DNA from: Heliopora coerulea
Taxonomy: Eukaryota; Cnidaria; Anthozoa; Scleralcyonacea; Helioporidae
NCBI GenBank assembly: GCA_030142905.1
Contig: JASJOG010000142.1
Coordinates: forward strand, 124,001-188,000
Reading direction: 5' to 3'
DNA length: 64,000 bases
In this document: positions 19,130-31,449 of the stretch, in pieces
How positions within the stretch are numbered: the stretch's first letter is position 1
Layout of the letters: every line of letters begins with the position of its first letter
Made by a program: the position numbers and the translations under genes
Notes under the pieces: generated by a model
What the model saw: the letters and a program-made list of their open reading frames with translations, nothing else
Database searches by the model: none
Told to the model about the DNA's origin: nothing

Positions 19130-22100
19130 TAATTCATCTTAAAATTTCAATTGCTTTGAAATCTTTTCACTGGTGCTGTCGATTTGTGATTTCCACAGTA
19201 AATTTTCATCAACAATTATACGGAAAGTTTCTGAAGTTAATTCCAATTTTAATTCATTATCATTAATTGAAATTTTGATATCTGACTGATTAGTGAACTG
19301 TAACAACTTTTGGCGCGATCCTATAAACATATATTCTTTTTTCTCTGTATCGAGGGCTAATTTGTTTGTAATAAGCTACTTGTAAACCTCATTGAGTTCA
19401 TTATTAAATTTTAACCCTAAACCACTTGTTTTTTCCACGTACAGTTAAGTTATTATCATCTTCATACATAGATGACTTGGAATATTTTAAGCAATTTGGT
19501 ATATCATTTATATACAGCAAGAAGTGGAGTGATCCCAGATTCACCCTCTGTGACACACCACATCGAACTAGTCTTCATGATGATACAGTATCATTAATTT
19601 TGGATACTCGGGTAGCTATCAATCATCTTTTAATTATTTAAATAAGAGCTGAACCAGTCCAGTGCAATTCCCTTTATCCAAATAAACAAAGTTTTCCAAG
19701 CAATAGCTTATGATCTACCGAATCGAACGCCTTATTTAAATCAAGAAAGAGGAAACCATTTATGTACCCTGAATCCATATTTATCAACCATGAATTAGTT
19801 GTGGACAGCAACTAAAATAGCGTCGAATACTCTTTGCTGAACCAGATTGTTGCATTTTAATAATATTATTTTTCTATAAACAGTTGTTTATTCGAATGAA
19901 AACTAATTTTTCCAATATTTTAGAAACAACAAGCAAAACAGAAATCGGTCTATTGTTTCCGCATTCTTCTTTGTCACCACTTTCGTAAATTGGTGACAGT
20001 CTAGCCTTTTTCCAGTCGTCTGGTAAGATACCTGAATGTAACGATGGATTAAATATGTTTGTTAATATAGGCGCCGTCAGATCAATTGAATCCTTCCCTG
20101 AAGGTGGATAATGGAACCAAGCAAGGCTGTGTGATGGCCCCTGTCCTGTTTGCAATTTACTTCTCGGCTATGCCACAAGTGGCATTTGGAAATGTTGAGA
20201 AAGAAGTGCACATCTAGTTTCGGACAGATGGCAACCTCTTTAACTTACAACGCCTTAAAGCTAGAACCATAATAAGGGCACAGCTTTTAAGAGAATTTTT
20301 GTTCGCACATGACTGTGCTCTGATGGCACACTCACTCCAAGACACCCAAATAACAGTTGAACACTTTGCCCATGCTTCTGGATGCTTTGGTTTAACAATC
20401 AGCTTGAAGACAATTAAGGTCATGTATCAACCAGTACCTGGACACCCCCTACATGACCCTGTTATCACAATTGATATCACTCATTTAAATGCTGTATCAA
20501 AATTCTGCTACTTAGGTAGTATCCTGACAAACAATGCCCAGCTGGATGAGGAGATCACTCAGAGACTGTCCAAGGCAAGCTCTGCCTTTGGTAGACTCCA
20601 GCACCGACTGTAGAAAGATCACTGGATATGCCTTGCCACAAAGGTCAAAGTCTACCAAGCAGCAGTACTCACCTCTCTCCTGTATAGCTGTAAAACCTGG
20701 ACTCTCAATAGGCATCATATTAAACAACTGGATGCATTCCACCTACCCTGTCTTTGCTCAATTTGGAAAATCAAGTGGCAAAACAAGATCTCCAACATGG
20801 AGGTTCTTGCAAAATGTGACATGTTAGGCATTGAGTTGTAGGCATGTAGCGCGCATGGAGGTAACCCGATTACCTAAAGCTCTCTTCTATGGACAGCTAA
20901 GTTCCTGTCTGAGAAACCAAAGTTGCCCACTTTTCGCTATAAGAACACCTTGAAGGCTAACTTAGAAGCATGCAAGATGAACCGTAAGACATGGCAAGCC
21001 GAAGAATTGGACAGAGCCCAGTGGAGAAGTTCGGGCCACCTAGCAACCTTCAACTTTGTGGCAGCTAAGATTGATGCCCCGGAGGAGAAAAGAGGTCAGC
21101 GGAAAGCTAGGTCCAGGGATCCCACTACTGATGGAAACTTTACATGCAATATCTGTGGCCGGATCTGCAAATCCAGGATAGGCCTACATTCCCACATAAG
21201 ATGACACAATAACACCAGGAACTAGAGAACACTATGCTATAATGTCTTGCTGGACACTCATTAGTCGGAGGGACGAGGGAATCCACAAAGAATCCACAAA
21301 CGCTATTGTATCTTTAAAGTTAAATTCATCTGATATCGACTCTATTTAATTATCAACTTCAGTATTATATTGTGGAATTTGGTTTAAGAGTTTGGGACCA
21401 AAATTTGAAAAGTATTCATTGAGTGTTTCAGTAATTTTTGCTCGTTCTATATATTTGTTTCATCCTTTTTAACAGATTGGATAGAGGTAATTTTCGAAAC
21501 CCTTCCAACAAGTTGATTAATGTTTTTCCACATTTGTTTAGGATTTCCTTTATTTTTATCTATAATTGTGTCTTATAAGTTTATTGATCTGATTATAATC
21601 ACTCTTATCGGCCTGATGTTGTATTTCGATTTCGTTTTAACAGCTTTCTTATTAAGATAGTCACGATGAACAATTGCTTTTTTAATTTGTTCATTTATCC
21701 AAGGTGCTTAATCACTTCTTACTTTGCGAAGCCTTATTAGAGCATGTTTTTCAGCAGTTTGAATAAAAGCTGCTTTAAATTTTTCCAATAAAATATTTAG
21801 ATCATATACTTCCCAATCACATTGAGAAAATAATCTTGCCAGATGGTCTTTAAATACAGACAATATATTATAATTTTTGTAGTTTCCATTTTCGACAATT
21901 TTTGGAGTGCTTTTTTCCAATTGAAACCTTTCTACATCCACACATCGAGCTATGATCACTGACTCCGAGATGTACAACCCCTGAACAAAAAATTTTTTTC
22001 TGGTGCGTTTGTCATAAGTAATTCTATAAGTGTTTCAGTATTTTCTGTAGTTCTCTTGGGTTCAGTAATTACTAGTTCAATTTGAAACAATTCAAGGTCA

Positions 22101-22190
22101 TCATTTAATCTGTTTGCATAGCTAGTTTTATCCTTAGCAAGAAATCCGCAATTCAGGTCACCGACCAATACAAAATCTTAATATTCACAA
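19130..22190 (-). mobile_element. Decayed LINE, interrupted by a second LINE
   Basis: On the minus strand from high to low coordinates: endonuclease words FVLVGDLNCGF and TETLIELLMTNAPEKNF (22190-21960), a long stop-rich connector, then RT words GNNRPISVLLVVSKILEKLV (near 19930), GYINGFLFLDLNKAFDSVDH (near 19740), MYEDDNNLTVRGKNKW (catalytic YADD changed to YEDD, near 19450) and FRIIVDENLLWKSQID (thumb, 19139-19330). Plus-strand LINE sequence interrupts it at about 20107-21250. Many stops; clearly dead. Confidence 0.75.
20107..21250 (+). pseudogene. LINE 3' fragment with C-terminal zinc finger, nested
   Basis: Begins inside the RT (VDNGTKQGCVMAPVLFAIYF). It continues with FAHDCALMAHS where the family has FADD (a catalytic Asp is His), FCYLGSILTNNAQLDEEIT, SLLYSCKTWTLNRHHIKQLD, NRKTWQAEELDRAQWRSSG, and ends with a C2H2-type finger TCNICGRICKSRIGLHSHIR at 21141-21200. 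This layout (RT, then PTTDG-type linker, then one zinc finger) is a known LINE type. It lies in opposite orientation inside the LINE at 19130-22190. Two stops interrupt the frame. Confidence 0.8.
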
Positions 22191-22262
22191 TCTTGCTTTC
22201 TACTGAAGTCGTGAGTTTTATTTTTTATTTATTTAGTATTTGATGATCTGTAGATTGAATGT

Positions 22263-22313
22263 ATGAGTAAGGCTTTGCGTCTGGATTTTATGAGTAAGGC
22301 TTTGCGTCTGGAT
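22263..22313 (+). repeat. Two-copy tandem duplication
   Basis: TGAGTAAGGCTTTGCGTCTG occurs twice, at 22264 and 22290, as a 26-bp tandem repeat. Confidence 0.7.
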
Positions 22314-22457
22314 AAATCTCAAGACATATCAATTAAAGGTCATCTGGTAACCTATCATTTCTAATCTTTACCTTAAGATGACTTCAATAAAAAGTTTCTA
22401 CACCCTCTTTCTCTCGGTTAGGGTCGTTTCTAACTTTTATATTTTTTTCCCACCAAC

Positions 22458-22635
22458 CTTTTCCCATAAGGAACTTCCAATCCTGCTAAATTGATCTCTT
22501 TACATCCTGGCATAAGAAGCGCGAGTGGTCCAATAATGGAAAATAGTTGAAAAATAAGACAGAGAAATGCAGATTTTCTTCCTGATTCTTCAATCTTCAA
22601 TGCACGCACAATAAACGAACCCGCAAAAACTCCAA
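22458..22635 (-). CDS. SLCO: SLCO (OATP) exon, helices before the Kazal loop
   Basis: Acceptor TAATATAG at 22637-22636, donor AAAAG|GTTGGT. The peptide reads GVFAGSFIVRALKIEESGRK, SAFLCLIFQLFSIIGPLALL, MPGCKEINLAGLEVPYGK. It covers a glycine-rich helix, the basic cytoplasmic turn (KIEESGRKSA) and the next helix, ending in the extracellular GC...NLAG stretch that leads into the Kazal-like loop. Two bases complete Ile with the exon at 26745-27168, and the last two bases start Arg with 16713-16887. Confidence 0.92.
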
Positions 22636-22735
22636 CTATATTAAAGAATATGAGACACATATTATCAATACGTAAACTGTGACTAAATAGTGTATCCAAT
22701 AATAACAAAATCATTTGAAATCTACGAATTTTGCT

Positions 22736-24282
22736 TCACATCAAAGTCTATGTTAGTTGGAAATTTTAACATAATCGAAATTTTACGGCTACAGCGAAAG
22801 CTATGCCATTCTGCCGATCAGAAATTTAACTGATTTCTATCTAACGCTAAAGTAGATGCAAATGCAGTAGTACCCAGAGTTTTATATCTGAATACTGTCT
22901 TCGCTTCCTTATTCTCCAAACACCGACTGCGTTGAACGGTTGCAGTCTACTTTGGGTGCGATGTGCGCGAAAGATGCACGTACGATTATCACGATTCACG
23001 ATATGTTTGTCATGACTAATTGAATCATTTGAAACAGGATCATTGCCTTGAGAACGTTTACATTAAAACAAAAAATACTCGAGGAGAGACAATCATCACG
23101 CCACCAAAGCTTAAAAAGCAAAAAATTGAGCATCGAAAAGTGTCAAACTTAAAATTGTGAAGGATAGATTGAGGTCCACAATAGCCAAAAGCGTCTCAAG
23201 GCTCTTCTTCTGATCAATATGGAACGTGGATTTACTAAATATGTCTATGACGATGAAATAATTGATGCACATACTACGTTACGTTTACAAACGAAAAGTT
23301 AACTAATTTAGAACATCAAACAGTGTAAAGTATTGCATATTATAATAGTATTGTTACTGTGTTCAGGGCTGTAGCTACTGATAAGATCGATCCGGTTTTA
23401 ACTGGACCAATTTTTGGAACAATGAAATTTCTTTTTTTGCGATTTTCGTTTAATATTTGAATAATGTCTCTACCACGGTAATCCCTGATATTGCAGAAAA
23501 GGAGCACAAAAAGGCCACTAAATTTTACACTCCACCGCTTTAATAGACTTGGGGGTCTATGGTGGCTGGTAGTTCGAAAGAATCCGTACAAGTCTTCTTG
23601 AAGAACCTCATCATCCTAAAGTGGTTCCTTCTTTTCAACTGAAACTCATCCTCTGGTTTAGTCTAAAGCGAGTGGTTTGACAAATGGCTAATTATTCGCC
23701 ACATAATTATTATAGTTTTAGGGCAGGTATAGGCACTGCACCGCTAACGAGCGAGTTCCGCTGAACGGGGAGGAATTTGGGTATCCAAACCCTCCAATTT
23801 TATAAAAGTATGGTCAGCTACATTCAAACAAATATGAAAAGAATACGGATTCCAGACAAGAGGATTGTAATCTTCTATGAAACGGTGGTAAGAGTCCTAC
23901 GATCGTCTGGAAAGGCCTATAAAGCTATCTGGAGGATACGTTAAACACAAATGAACGAGTTTATAACTGAGAATTTTTCTGCACTTCGCAATATGCACTT
24001 GTCATTGACCAACTGGACTCCAAGATCTCCTACTCTTTTTACTCTGGCCATGCTCCTATGTTTTTTGTGCTTTTCCTACTTTTTTAATGCAAAAAATATT
24101 GTACTCGAAATTTTGCGCCCGGTTCGAATACCAAAATTGCAACACTCTTTCAAAAACACGTGATGGTCAATAATACAATGCATGCGATTTTCACTCCATT
24201 GATTTTGAATTTCAGTATCGAACCAGTGACTGATCTAGAGGGGACGTCTTGTGGATTCCATGGAATCCAACTTTCTGATGAG
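22736..24282. other. Intronic stretch without recognisable element
   Basis: Several 60-100-codon frames (for example 23340-23591 minus, 23951-24163 plus) show no family motifs. No terminal repeats, tRNA boxes or RT words were found. Confidence 0.4.
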
Positions 24283-24550
24283 TAAACTAGAAATACGTAG
24301 ATGCAACAAACCCTAACCCACCCTTCCAATATTTTTCTCGAGAATTCTGGAAATGTTGATAAATTTTCAAAATTGTCAAAAAAATAAATTGTCCTTACTA
24401 TAACTGGAAGAGAGAATTCAAATAACAAAACACAACATCTGGCCACAAATATTAACAACCCAAATGGGAAATAAGTTTATATTTAAACTGCTTGTCGTCA
24501 CATTTACGTTTAAAATTTCTATTCTGTTTTGTTAAAACAAAACGTGATCC
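24283..24550 (+). repeat. Dispersed unclassified repeat, copy 2
   Basis: Partner of 5220-5490, in direct orientation. It shares GCAACAAACCCT, CACCCTTCCAATAT, TTTTCAAAATTGTCAAAAA, CACAAATATTAACAACCCAA (one change) and TTTAAACTGCTTGTCGTCA. Confidence 0.6.
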
Positions 24551-24830
24551 ATAATAGTAGCGGATGTCATAGTTAACCATGTAGCTTCATCAATCAGCTG
24601 TGATAATTGATACATTTTAAATAATGATTTTAGTTTCTTTGTTGGCTGGACAGAATTTGGCTTCATTAAGTCACAGTTAAGATCACCAAGGATATAAATT
24701 TCCTTGTTTTCGTCATCAATGGTTTGTACTTTTGTGTACCTTATTTATTTCTAAACACACAGTCTCTAAATCAGATGGTATAATATCATGTCTGATCTGG
24801 TAGTTTATAGAGGTGAGAGAGGTAATTTAA
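24551..24830 (-). pseudogene. LINE endonuclease fragment
   Basis: Minus-strand translation gives IIPSDLETVCLEINKVHKS, then after a frame change NKEIYILGDLNCDLMKPNS and LKSLFKMYQLSQLIDEATW. GDLNCD is the conserved catalytic strand of LINE APE endonucleases, and QLIDE.T follows it in the family. The fragment starts within 10 bp of the unclassified repeat at 24283-24550, which may therefore be part of, or inserted beside, the same element. Confidence 0.65.
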
Positions 24831-26744
24831 GAGGTGAATACATAATCTTTCTAAATTATAATGGATTTTGAAGAGGTACACCAAAGATACGTCAAAATAT
24901 TGACAGTTAGATATAGATGATCTCAGGTTCTAAGAATTAGATATTTGCGATAAAAGAAATGAGATAAACGACATTATTGTCCGTAAACAACCGTACAATG
25001 ATAAGAGTATGGAAAGATGAGAAAATTATGACTTTCGGGTAAATCTAAAGAGTTTGACGACCAGTAAAATGCATTGAGAAGTACAGGACAAGTTTCAGGT
25101 GTTGTAGATCGGTTCGGAAAAAGGCAAGAAATTGTTATCAAAGGAAAAAAGCTGATTTAGAGAGTGAAAATAAAATTCTCCTATTGAAACGTAAGGGAAG
25201 AAAACTCTTAAGATTAGTGAAAAGGCTTGTAAACATTGATTTGGGATACCAAGAGATTGAAAAGAAATTACTTTCAAACAATTTATTTTGATATCCAACA
25301 AGCCCAAAAGTTGTTGAAGTTAGTTCGTGCGTAAATTTGGCATTGGAGAGTCGCATATTTTGGTGATTAAGAAACGAAATGACCTAATTTTGAGAACGAA
25401 TCAGTTAAAAACAGTTGTCAACAAAGTTCCCATGAAAGACTGGCTTGAATTCTTAATTACATTTATTCTACCAACACTTTTCTTTGAAAGAAAGGAAATA
25501 TTTGCGAAGAGTTGTCCAGAGAGAGACCGCATAACAACACAATAACATTACTCTAATGTCCAATGCTTACTAAACTTGTTATAGTGATGAATTTATTGTT
25601 TTAGAAGCTTTTCAAGCTGCTCACACATGAAAACCTACAACCGTATGGATTTTTGTCCTAAGTCCTACATTATGTTATTGATATCTTGTCTAAATGAACA
25701 TTAACAAATAGGAAATGGACATCAGATTGCTCATGATGACATTGTCATCTTATCCAAAATGAACAGATCATTGATCATAAGAGAATGAAAATAATTCAGA
25801 TGGATTAAAGAGAATTTAAGAGTATGTTTTTATGTAGGCAATAATAGGGTGTAGAGGAGGGTTGAGTTTGTGAACTTTCAGCATACTAATGAGAATAACT
25901 GCTCAATCACTGGCGAGAAGATCCTAGTAGACTTTAACCGAGTAAGTTTCATTCTTTCTAAGCTCACAGAAGAAGTTATTTAATTGATTCTCCGGGCTGA
26001 AAGAGGTTTAGCTAGGATTTTGAGTTAAAGTCCCATGTTTTCTTGAATTATGTTTTGATAGGGTATAAATTAGGTTAGAAAACTAAAAACCGTTCAATCT
26101 TAAAGTCATTCAACTATTTCCACATAAATCATGGCTCTTTAAAATTATATTAAAATCGTGAGCAGATTTCTTTTTCAAAAAGTTCCATTTATATATTTAC
26201 AGATACTTTTGAAAGATTTTGAATAAGTGAAGCTTAAAAGAAAATGCTCAGTGAAATGCCCATCGAGTTTATAACTACTTAACGCATTTTCTGTTGACTT
26301 CATCCTTCAGATCTAAATGATTCTTCTGTTTGTAATATCCACAATCGTTTTGTTTGGCAAAATTTATGTTAAACGTTTTTCACAGGCATTTAGACTTTTA
26401 GCTTGTGAATGGGAAGGGACTACTTTCCATGGGCGATAGCAAGAAAAGCTTACAAACAACCTTGTTTGTGTAGAGCGAAGCCAATGAAAATGAGAAAGCA
26501 AACAAACTCACACTAACGAAAGTCAGACAGGGGACAGTTGAAAATTCTTGTTGACGCCATATAATAGACAGCTTATTCACCTCATTTGTTCGGTCTGTAC
26601 AGCGAAATATTGGACCAGCGCTAGCTGGGTCTGACATTTTACTGTACAGATCTCACTATCGGTGAATAAGCAGTTAATACACATACATATACATACACAA
26701 ATACATACACATACACATTTTCATATGCAAACATATGGACATAC
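24831..26744. other. Intronic stretch without recognisable element
   Basis: No supported gene, RNA or mobile element. Frames at 25095-25545 and 26398-26637 lack motifs. Near 26675-26720 there are ACATAC-type short repeats just after the SLCO donor at 26744. Confidence 0.45.
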
Positions 26745-27168
26745 TTATCATTGGTGGTAATGCACTTATTGTCAAAGCGCTTCCAACTTTCTCAGCCTTG
26801 ACACCATATTGAAGCATCAAAACTTTTGCAATGAAAGGTGATAACCCTTCAATGTACATTAGGGTACAGTTTACTGCCATGCAGTTGAACAAGAAAGACC
26901 AGTTGGTTAGTAAATCCTTCAAGATTGCTGGAAATTCACTGAATTTGTATTTGAGGTCTTCCTTTAAATTTTTTGCAGAGGGGACATGCTTTTCTTTTTC
27001 GGGGTTTATCAAATAGTCCTTTCTTTGATCTTTCTGGCTTGGAATGACAGGAGGAAATCCGCAAATAAAGGTTGCACTTAAAAGGCATATACCAGAAGCT
27101 CCCAGAATACCAATCCACCAGTTTCCAATCCATCGAGGATCTGATGGAGTCATGTTAAGTCCTTCCGG
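26745..27168 (-). CDS. SLCO: SLCO (OATP) exon, central block
   Basis: Acceptor TCCTTAG at 27170-27169, donor ATAA|GTATGT. It starts PEGLNMTPSDPRWIGNWWIG, the family landmark (TP.DPRWVGAWW) that follows helix 5. It continues with a helix (ILGASGICLLSATFICGFPP), a long charged cytoplasmic loop (DQRKDYLINPEKEKHVPSAK), LLTNWSFLFNCMAVNCTLMY, and ends at KVGSALTISALPPMI. It joins the exon at 51982-52370 in phase 0 and the exon at 22458-22635 by splitting an Ile codon. It is the largest exon and the clearest family match. Confidence 0.95.
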
Positions 27169-27199
27169 CTAAGGAAAGAGATAGAAATAAGAAATAGTG

Positions 27200-28095
27200 C
27201 AACAGTTCACTATGCATCAGATTTATTTCGTATACGTTTTTATTGCTGGGGGAAAGCCACAATGATATAACTATACAGTTTTGAATGTATTCTACATGGT
27301 AGAAAGCAGAAAATGTACATGACTTGAATTTGCATATCTTTACTGCGTCGTTTAAAATAATTAGATTTTGTTCAAAAAATGCTAACATCATTAGATGAAA
27401 ATCCTACTGCTACCTTTCAAACAATATCAGGTTTAATTTTGGATTTAGATATGGGATTATATATAAAGAGAAGGCCCACGCAATACTCATTGAATTGAGT
27501 AAATTGTTAACAAAATCACTGTCACCAATAAATTATTAGTACTATTTGACTTATTAACTTGGTAATGTAAAAGTTAAAAACTCATTTGTTTTTATATATT
27601 TTGAAAACCTGACAGGAACAACAAAATGTATTTACTCTTTAGTTCCCAGACCTACATATCGTTACGATTTGGAACATGCAAATTAAGTACACGAACAGAT
27701 TTCAATAGATCCTCAACAGGATTTTCAATTGATTAAATAATGTAAGATTTGTTTGGAATAAATTGAGATCTAAAGGGTTTGTTTTATTTTGATAATTTAA
27801 TTCGACATTTTCAGAGATTCAGTAAAATTAACAAGTTCTATTTCTTTTCACCTCGAGGTCAAATTACGTCACCGGGTTCTATTTCCACCTTAAATTATTA
27901 CATCCCCCTTGATTGCCTGTTGTTGGCAGTCAAAATAAATGTAAAAATAGTTTAACAATTCCACGAACAACGCTCAAATCTGATCATTACATCGATTCTG
28001 TCACGGCTAAATGTTTTTAAATATTCTCTTTTTTCGCTTGCTTAAGAAATGTGATTAGAAATTCTTGTTCGTCCTTGTTTGAAGTACTCACTTCT
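27200..28095. other. AT-rich stretch without recognisable element
   Basis: This lies between the SLCO exon and the BEL/Pao element. The region near 27860-28000 may hold the 3' non-coding part or LTR of BEL/Pao, but I could not match two LTR copies. Confidence 0.45.
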
Positions 28096-28172
28096 AAAGT
28101 GAATAACTTTTGCAGGGGTTGTCGCATCTCGATTATTTTGCCGGATTTATCGCTCACTCTCAATTGTGCTGC

Positions 28173-28520
28173 TCAAACATTCCCGTCTCGCCCAACGATA
28201 AGATTTTTAACTCGGGCCAATTTCCAAAGCTGTCGCGCAATTTTATCTTCATAGATGCAAGCAAAGTCACCCACTGTGGCTGTCTTTCCACTTCTAGTTG
28301 TGCGTATTTGCTGCTCTCTCAGTTCTGTTAGGTATTCTTTTCGACATCTGTTCCAGAAAAAGTTTAGTACCATTTCTAAGTGTTGTTCTCGTTTCAGAAT
28401 ATGGTGTCCTTCCGGGATTCTTCTAAGTTTACTATTCCTAGCAACTGTTAATATGCGTTTACCAAGAACTAGATGCGATGGTGTTAGTGGTTCTGTTGCT
28501 TCATCATAAACGTAGGTCAA
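28173..28520 (-). pseudogene. BEL/Pao C-terminal DUF5641 region
   Basis: Contains LTPSHLVLGKRILTV, a helical stretch (LEMVLNFFWNRCRKEYLTEL), RTTRSGKTATVGDFACIYED and RQLWKLARVKNLIVGRDGNV. The PSHL..G+R start, FW.RW..EYL..L and W.LG.+..L..G.D patterns identify the domain found after the integrase in BEL/Pao polyproteins. The final G.DG.+R.. part is cut off. Confidence 0.8.
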
Positions 28521-28605
28521 TGGTCGTGAATTTTAATACTCCTTCCAGTTCTATCAGTACGGTCAATAGCTCTTCGTATGTTAGTCTTGCTGTCCTTATG
28601 ACCTT

Positions 28606-29700
28606 CTAGAAGCAACATTTAACTGACTTTACCATGCGCTCGAAGAAGCCTCCCCACCACGGCGCACCTTCGACATTGTATTTCCATGTAACCCCAGTAG
28701 ATCTACTGTATTCGAGCACTTCTGCATTCTTCAACATTTTCGCCTTGTCGGATAAAACTTCAGCTGGAATTCCTCTTCTTCCAACAAAACGTTTAAAACG
28801 GTGCAGAAAGGGTTGCGACGACAGTTCAGGTACCAAGTCGAGATGTAAAGCTCCGGTTGCTGGCACACGTGTAGAGAGCTATATATGCCTAGTTCATTTT
28901 ACCTCTGGTGTAAATGTATTTGACAAAAGTGGACCTGCGTAATCTAGTCCAATTCTAGTAAAAGCGAACTCATTGGTAAGTCGAAACGGTGGTAAAGGAG
29001 GGGTACATGGAACACCATACGATTTCCCTTTTCTCTTTTTGCATACGACGCATTTCGAGATTATCTTCTTCACTTCTTGGTAACCTCTTGTGATCCAGAA
29101 TTTTGTTCTCAACTGAGTTAAAGTCTCTCGAAGTCCTTTGTGCATAACAAGTTGATGACACTGCAAAACAATCAACTTGGTGAGATGATCACAACCAGGA
29201 AGTAATATTCGACACTTCAACTTGAAGTCCACTGGAGCGTTTTGTAAGCGACCTTGGCATCGTAATATTCCATCTTCATCTTCAACAAAATTCAACGATA
29301 TTCTCAACTGGTCATATTTGTTTCCTTTTCTAATCGTAGCTTGGATATCTTTGTACCACATCTTTTCTGAAAACTGCAGTTCATTAAGTGTAAGTTCTCC
29401 TTCAATCACTTGATTCTTCAATTTCTTAGCCTTTAGATTGTTGACAAATCTCATGACATACGCCGTTATCTTGTTCAACCTGCTGACGCTGCTATATTTT
29501 TCATGATCGATTATATCCGTTATTCCTCCTGATGACTCGCTTTGTACAAGGTTCACGTTGGTCGCAGTTTGCTTTTCTTTTGGGGAATTATTTAACTCTT
29601 TATCAACCTCGTCAGGTTGGTTATTTATTGTCAGTTCAGGCCACTGACTACTCGGGCTTGCAAGAAATTCAGGGCCATTCCACCACTTTCAGTTATTAGA
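28606..29700 (-). pseudogene. BEL/Pao integrase
   Basis: The zinc-binding part has LTKLIVLQCHQLVMHKGLRE and CVVCKKRKGKSYGVPCTPPL. The catalytic core has FTRIGLDYAGPLL (first Asp), LHLDLVPELSSQPFLHRFKR, VGRRGIPAEVLSDKAKMLKN (second Asp, in SDKA) and EGAPWWGGFFERMVKSVK (Glu). The order and the APWWGG.WER.V...K motif are typical. A frame change near 28890 separates two parts, so the protein is not continuous. Confidence 0.85.
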
Positions 29701-29852
29701 GAGATCTATTGCTCTGGCTCCCCCCTAGATGCGATGTCTGTTGAGCTACATGATGTGGAATAGTATCTCCATGATTCTGGACGAACCAGCTTTCGGATCT
29801 TTGTTACCCGATTCTGTACAAACTATCAGTATTGTTTCGATGTGGAATTTAT

Positions 29853-30200
29853 TCATGCTAAGGCGACTGTGGAATCTGTCAAGCTATATCGGTGATTAAT
29901 TTTCAAGACATTTTCAAGGCTTTTTGTACTCGACTCATTAACCTTGCTGTGATTAGGCACGCCATAATTCCAGTCTCGGGATGCTTTGTAATGACATCGG
30001 GGCGACACACGTTTTTGAGGTGACCAAATTGCAGCAGACTTTCGAGTTTCTTTCGTAGCAAATGTAAATGCATGCTCCATATGCTTCTTTTGAGGCGTCC
30101 CCAAAGCCATGCAGTTCGATCGAATTGATTTCCTGGGGATCTATGTCCATGCAATAACGTTTAATGGAGAATTCACTAAACTGTTTCATATTTTTCATAA
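29853..30200 (-). pseudogene. BEL/Pao RNase H fragment
   Basis: Three overlapping frames share the signal. The best reads NSIELHGFGDASKEAYGACI, with the DAS metal-binding start of the domain, and a shifted frame has CRPDVITKHPETGIMACLI where the family has PRLEL.A. Two frameshifts are needed to join them. Confidence 0.7.
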
Positions 30201-31439
30201 AGGTTTCCTATTTACCTTGAAACGGTTGATCAAGTTTGTTACCCCATCCTAGCTTTTTTTTGCACATTAGCTGGAAGATAATTTTGAGAAAAAAACTGTT
30301 AACGGTGCAAAGAGCCCTAAGGGGTCATAGAATTTAGCTGCTATCCTCAAAATTTCCCTTTTTGTCAAGACCTTCACTTTTCCTGCACTTGCTAGGATAT
30401 CAGAAAATTCGAATGTTAGCAAATTGGCCTGATTCTTACACCGCATGCCTGGCACCTTATGGCATTCCTTCATTTGTAAATCTGGTTGGGCATCTGAACT
30501 TGGTTGTCTCATGTTGTCCACTGTGGATCTTTCGAGGTTGTGACTTTCTTGGACAACCATTTTCGCATGTTGAATCTACCCTGCTCAAAATATGAGCTTA
30601 TCCTCTTCACCAAGGCAAGGGCTAACGTTTCACTTGATCCAGATGCATAGTCGTCGACGTACAAGGATCTTAATAATCAGGATAATACAGCAAACTCAGG
30701 ATCAGATTTGTTGATATAAATCTAGATGATGTCCTATAGTTGCATTCAAAATGAATGGGCTGGAGTTGAGGCCAAAAACTACACGAGTGAATCGGATACA
30801 ATCGATCTGGTAATCCTCGTTCATTGGAACCTTTGGTCATAAAAAGCGTAAGAAATTTCGGTGGTTTGGAGCAACAGAGATATGAAGAAAGGCTTTTTGA
30901 ATATCTGCTGTCAAGGCTATCTTGTGGACTCGAAATCATAGCAGGATATCGTAGAGAAGGGGCGACAGTGGAGGTCCGACATAGAGACAATCATTTTGGC
31001 TTGGGCCATTTGCTGTTGTGGAGACATCGAAGACAACAAGGAGTCGTGTTGTATCTTTATCTAATCGAATGATATCCCTGTGTGGTAAATAATAGACCAT
31101 CCCTGACTCGGGAATTTATTCGTTCTCAACCTTTTCGATTAGTCCTCTTTTCAGCTGATCTTGGATCACGTTATCATACTGCTGTAATACATCAGGTTTT
31201 TGTTGGAGGCGACGGATTAACAGTGATAATCTTTTCTTGCTTGACGCATAGTTATCTGGTAAAGTTGGATGATTTTCTTTAAAGGGCAAACTAACTTCAT
31301 AGCGTTCTCCTTTCAACTTGACGTCTGATTTGTATTTGTTACTGATCGATGGTTCACAATTGTTAATTCCTATAGTTTCTAAATCCCAGAACTTGGAAAT
31401 GAGCGACTTGATGTCATTACTTTGATCTTCTTGGAACAT
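30201..31439 (-). pseudogene. BEL/Pao reverse transcriptase
   Basis: Starts with MFQEDQSNDIKSLISKFWDL, YEVSLPFKENHPTLPDNYAS and YDNVIQDQLKRGLIEKVE. A middle part is recovered only across frames. An intact catalytic box LYVDDYASGSSE lies at 30625-30665 in a frame with no ATG. LTKREILRIAAKFYDPLGLF is at 30280-30360. YVDD is conserved despite the frameshifts around it, so decay is moderate. Confidence 0.8.
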
Positions 31440-31449
31440 TTTTTTTTTT

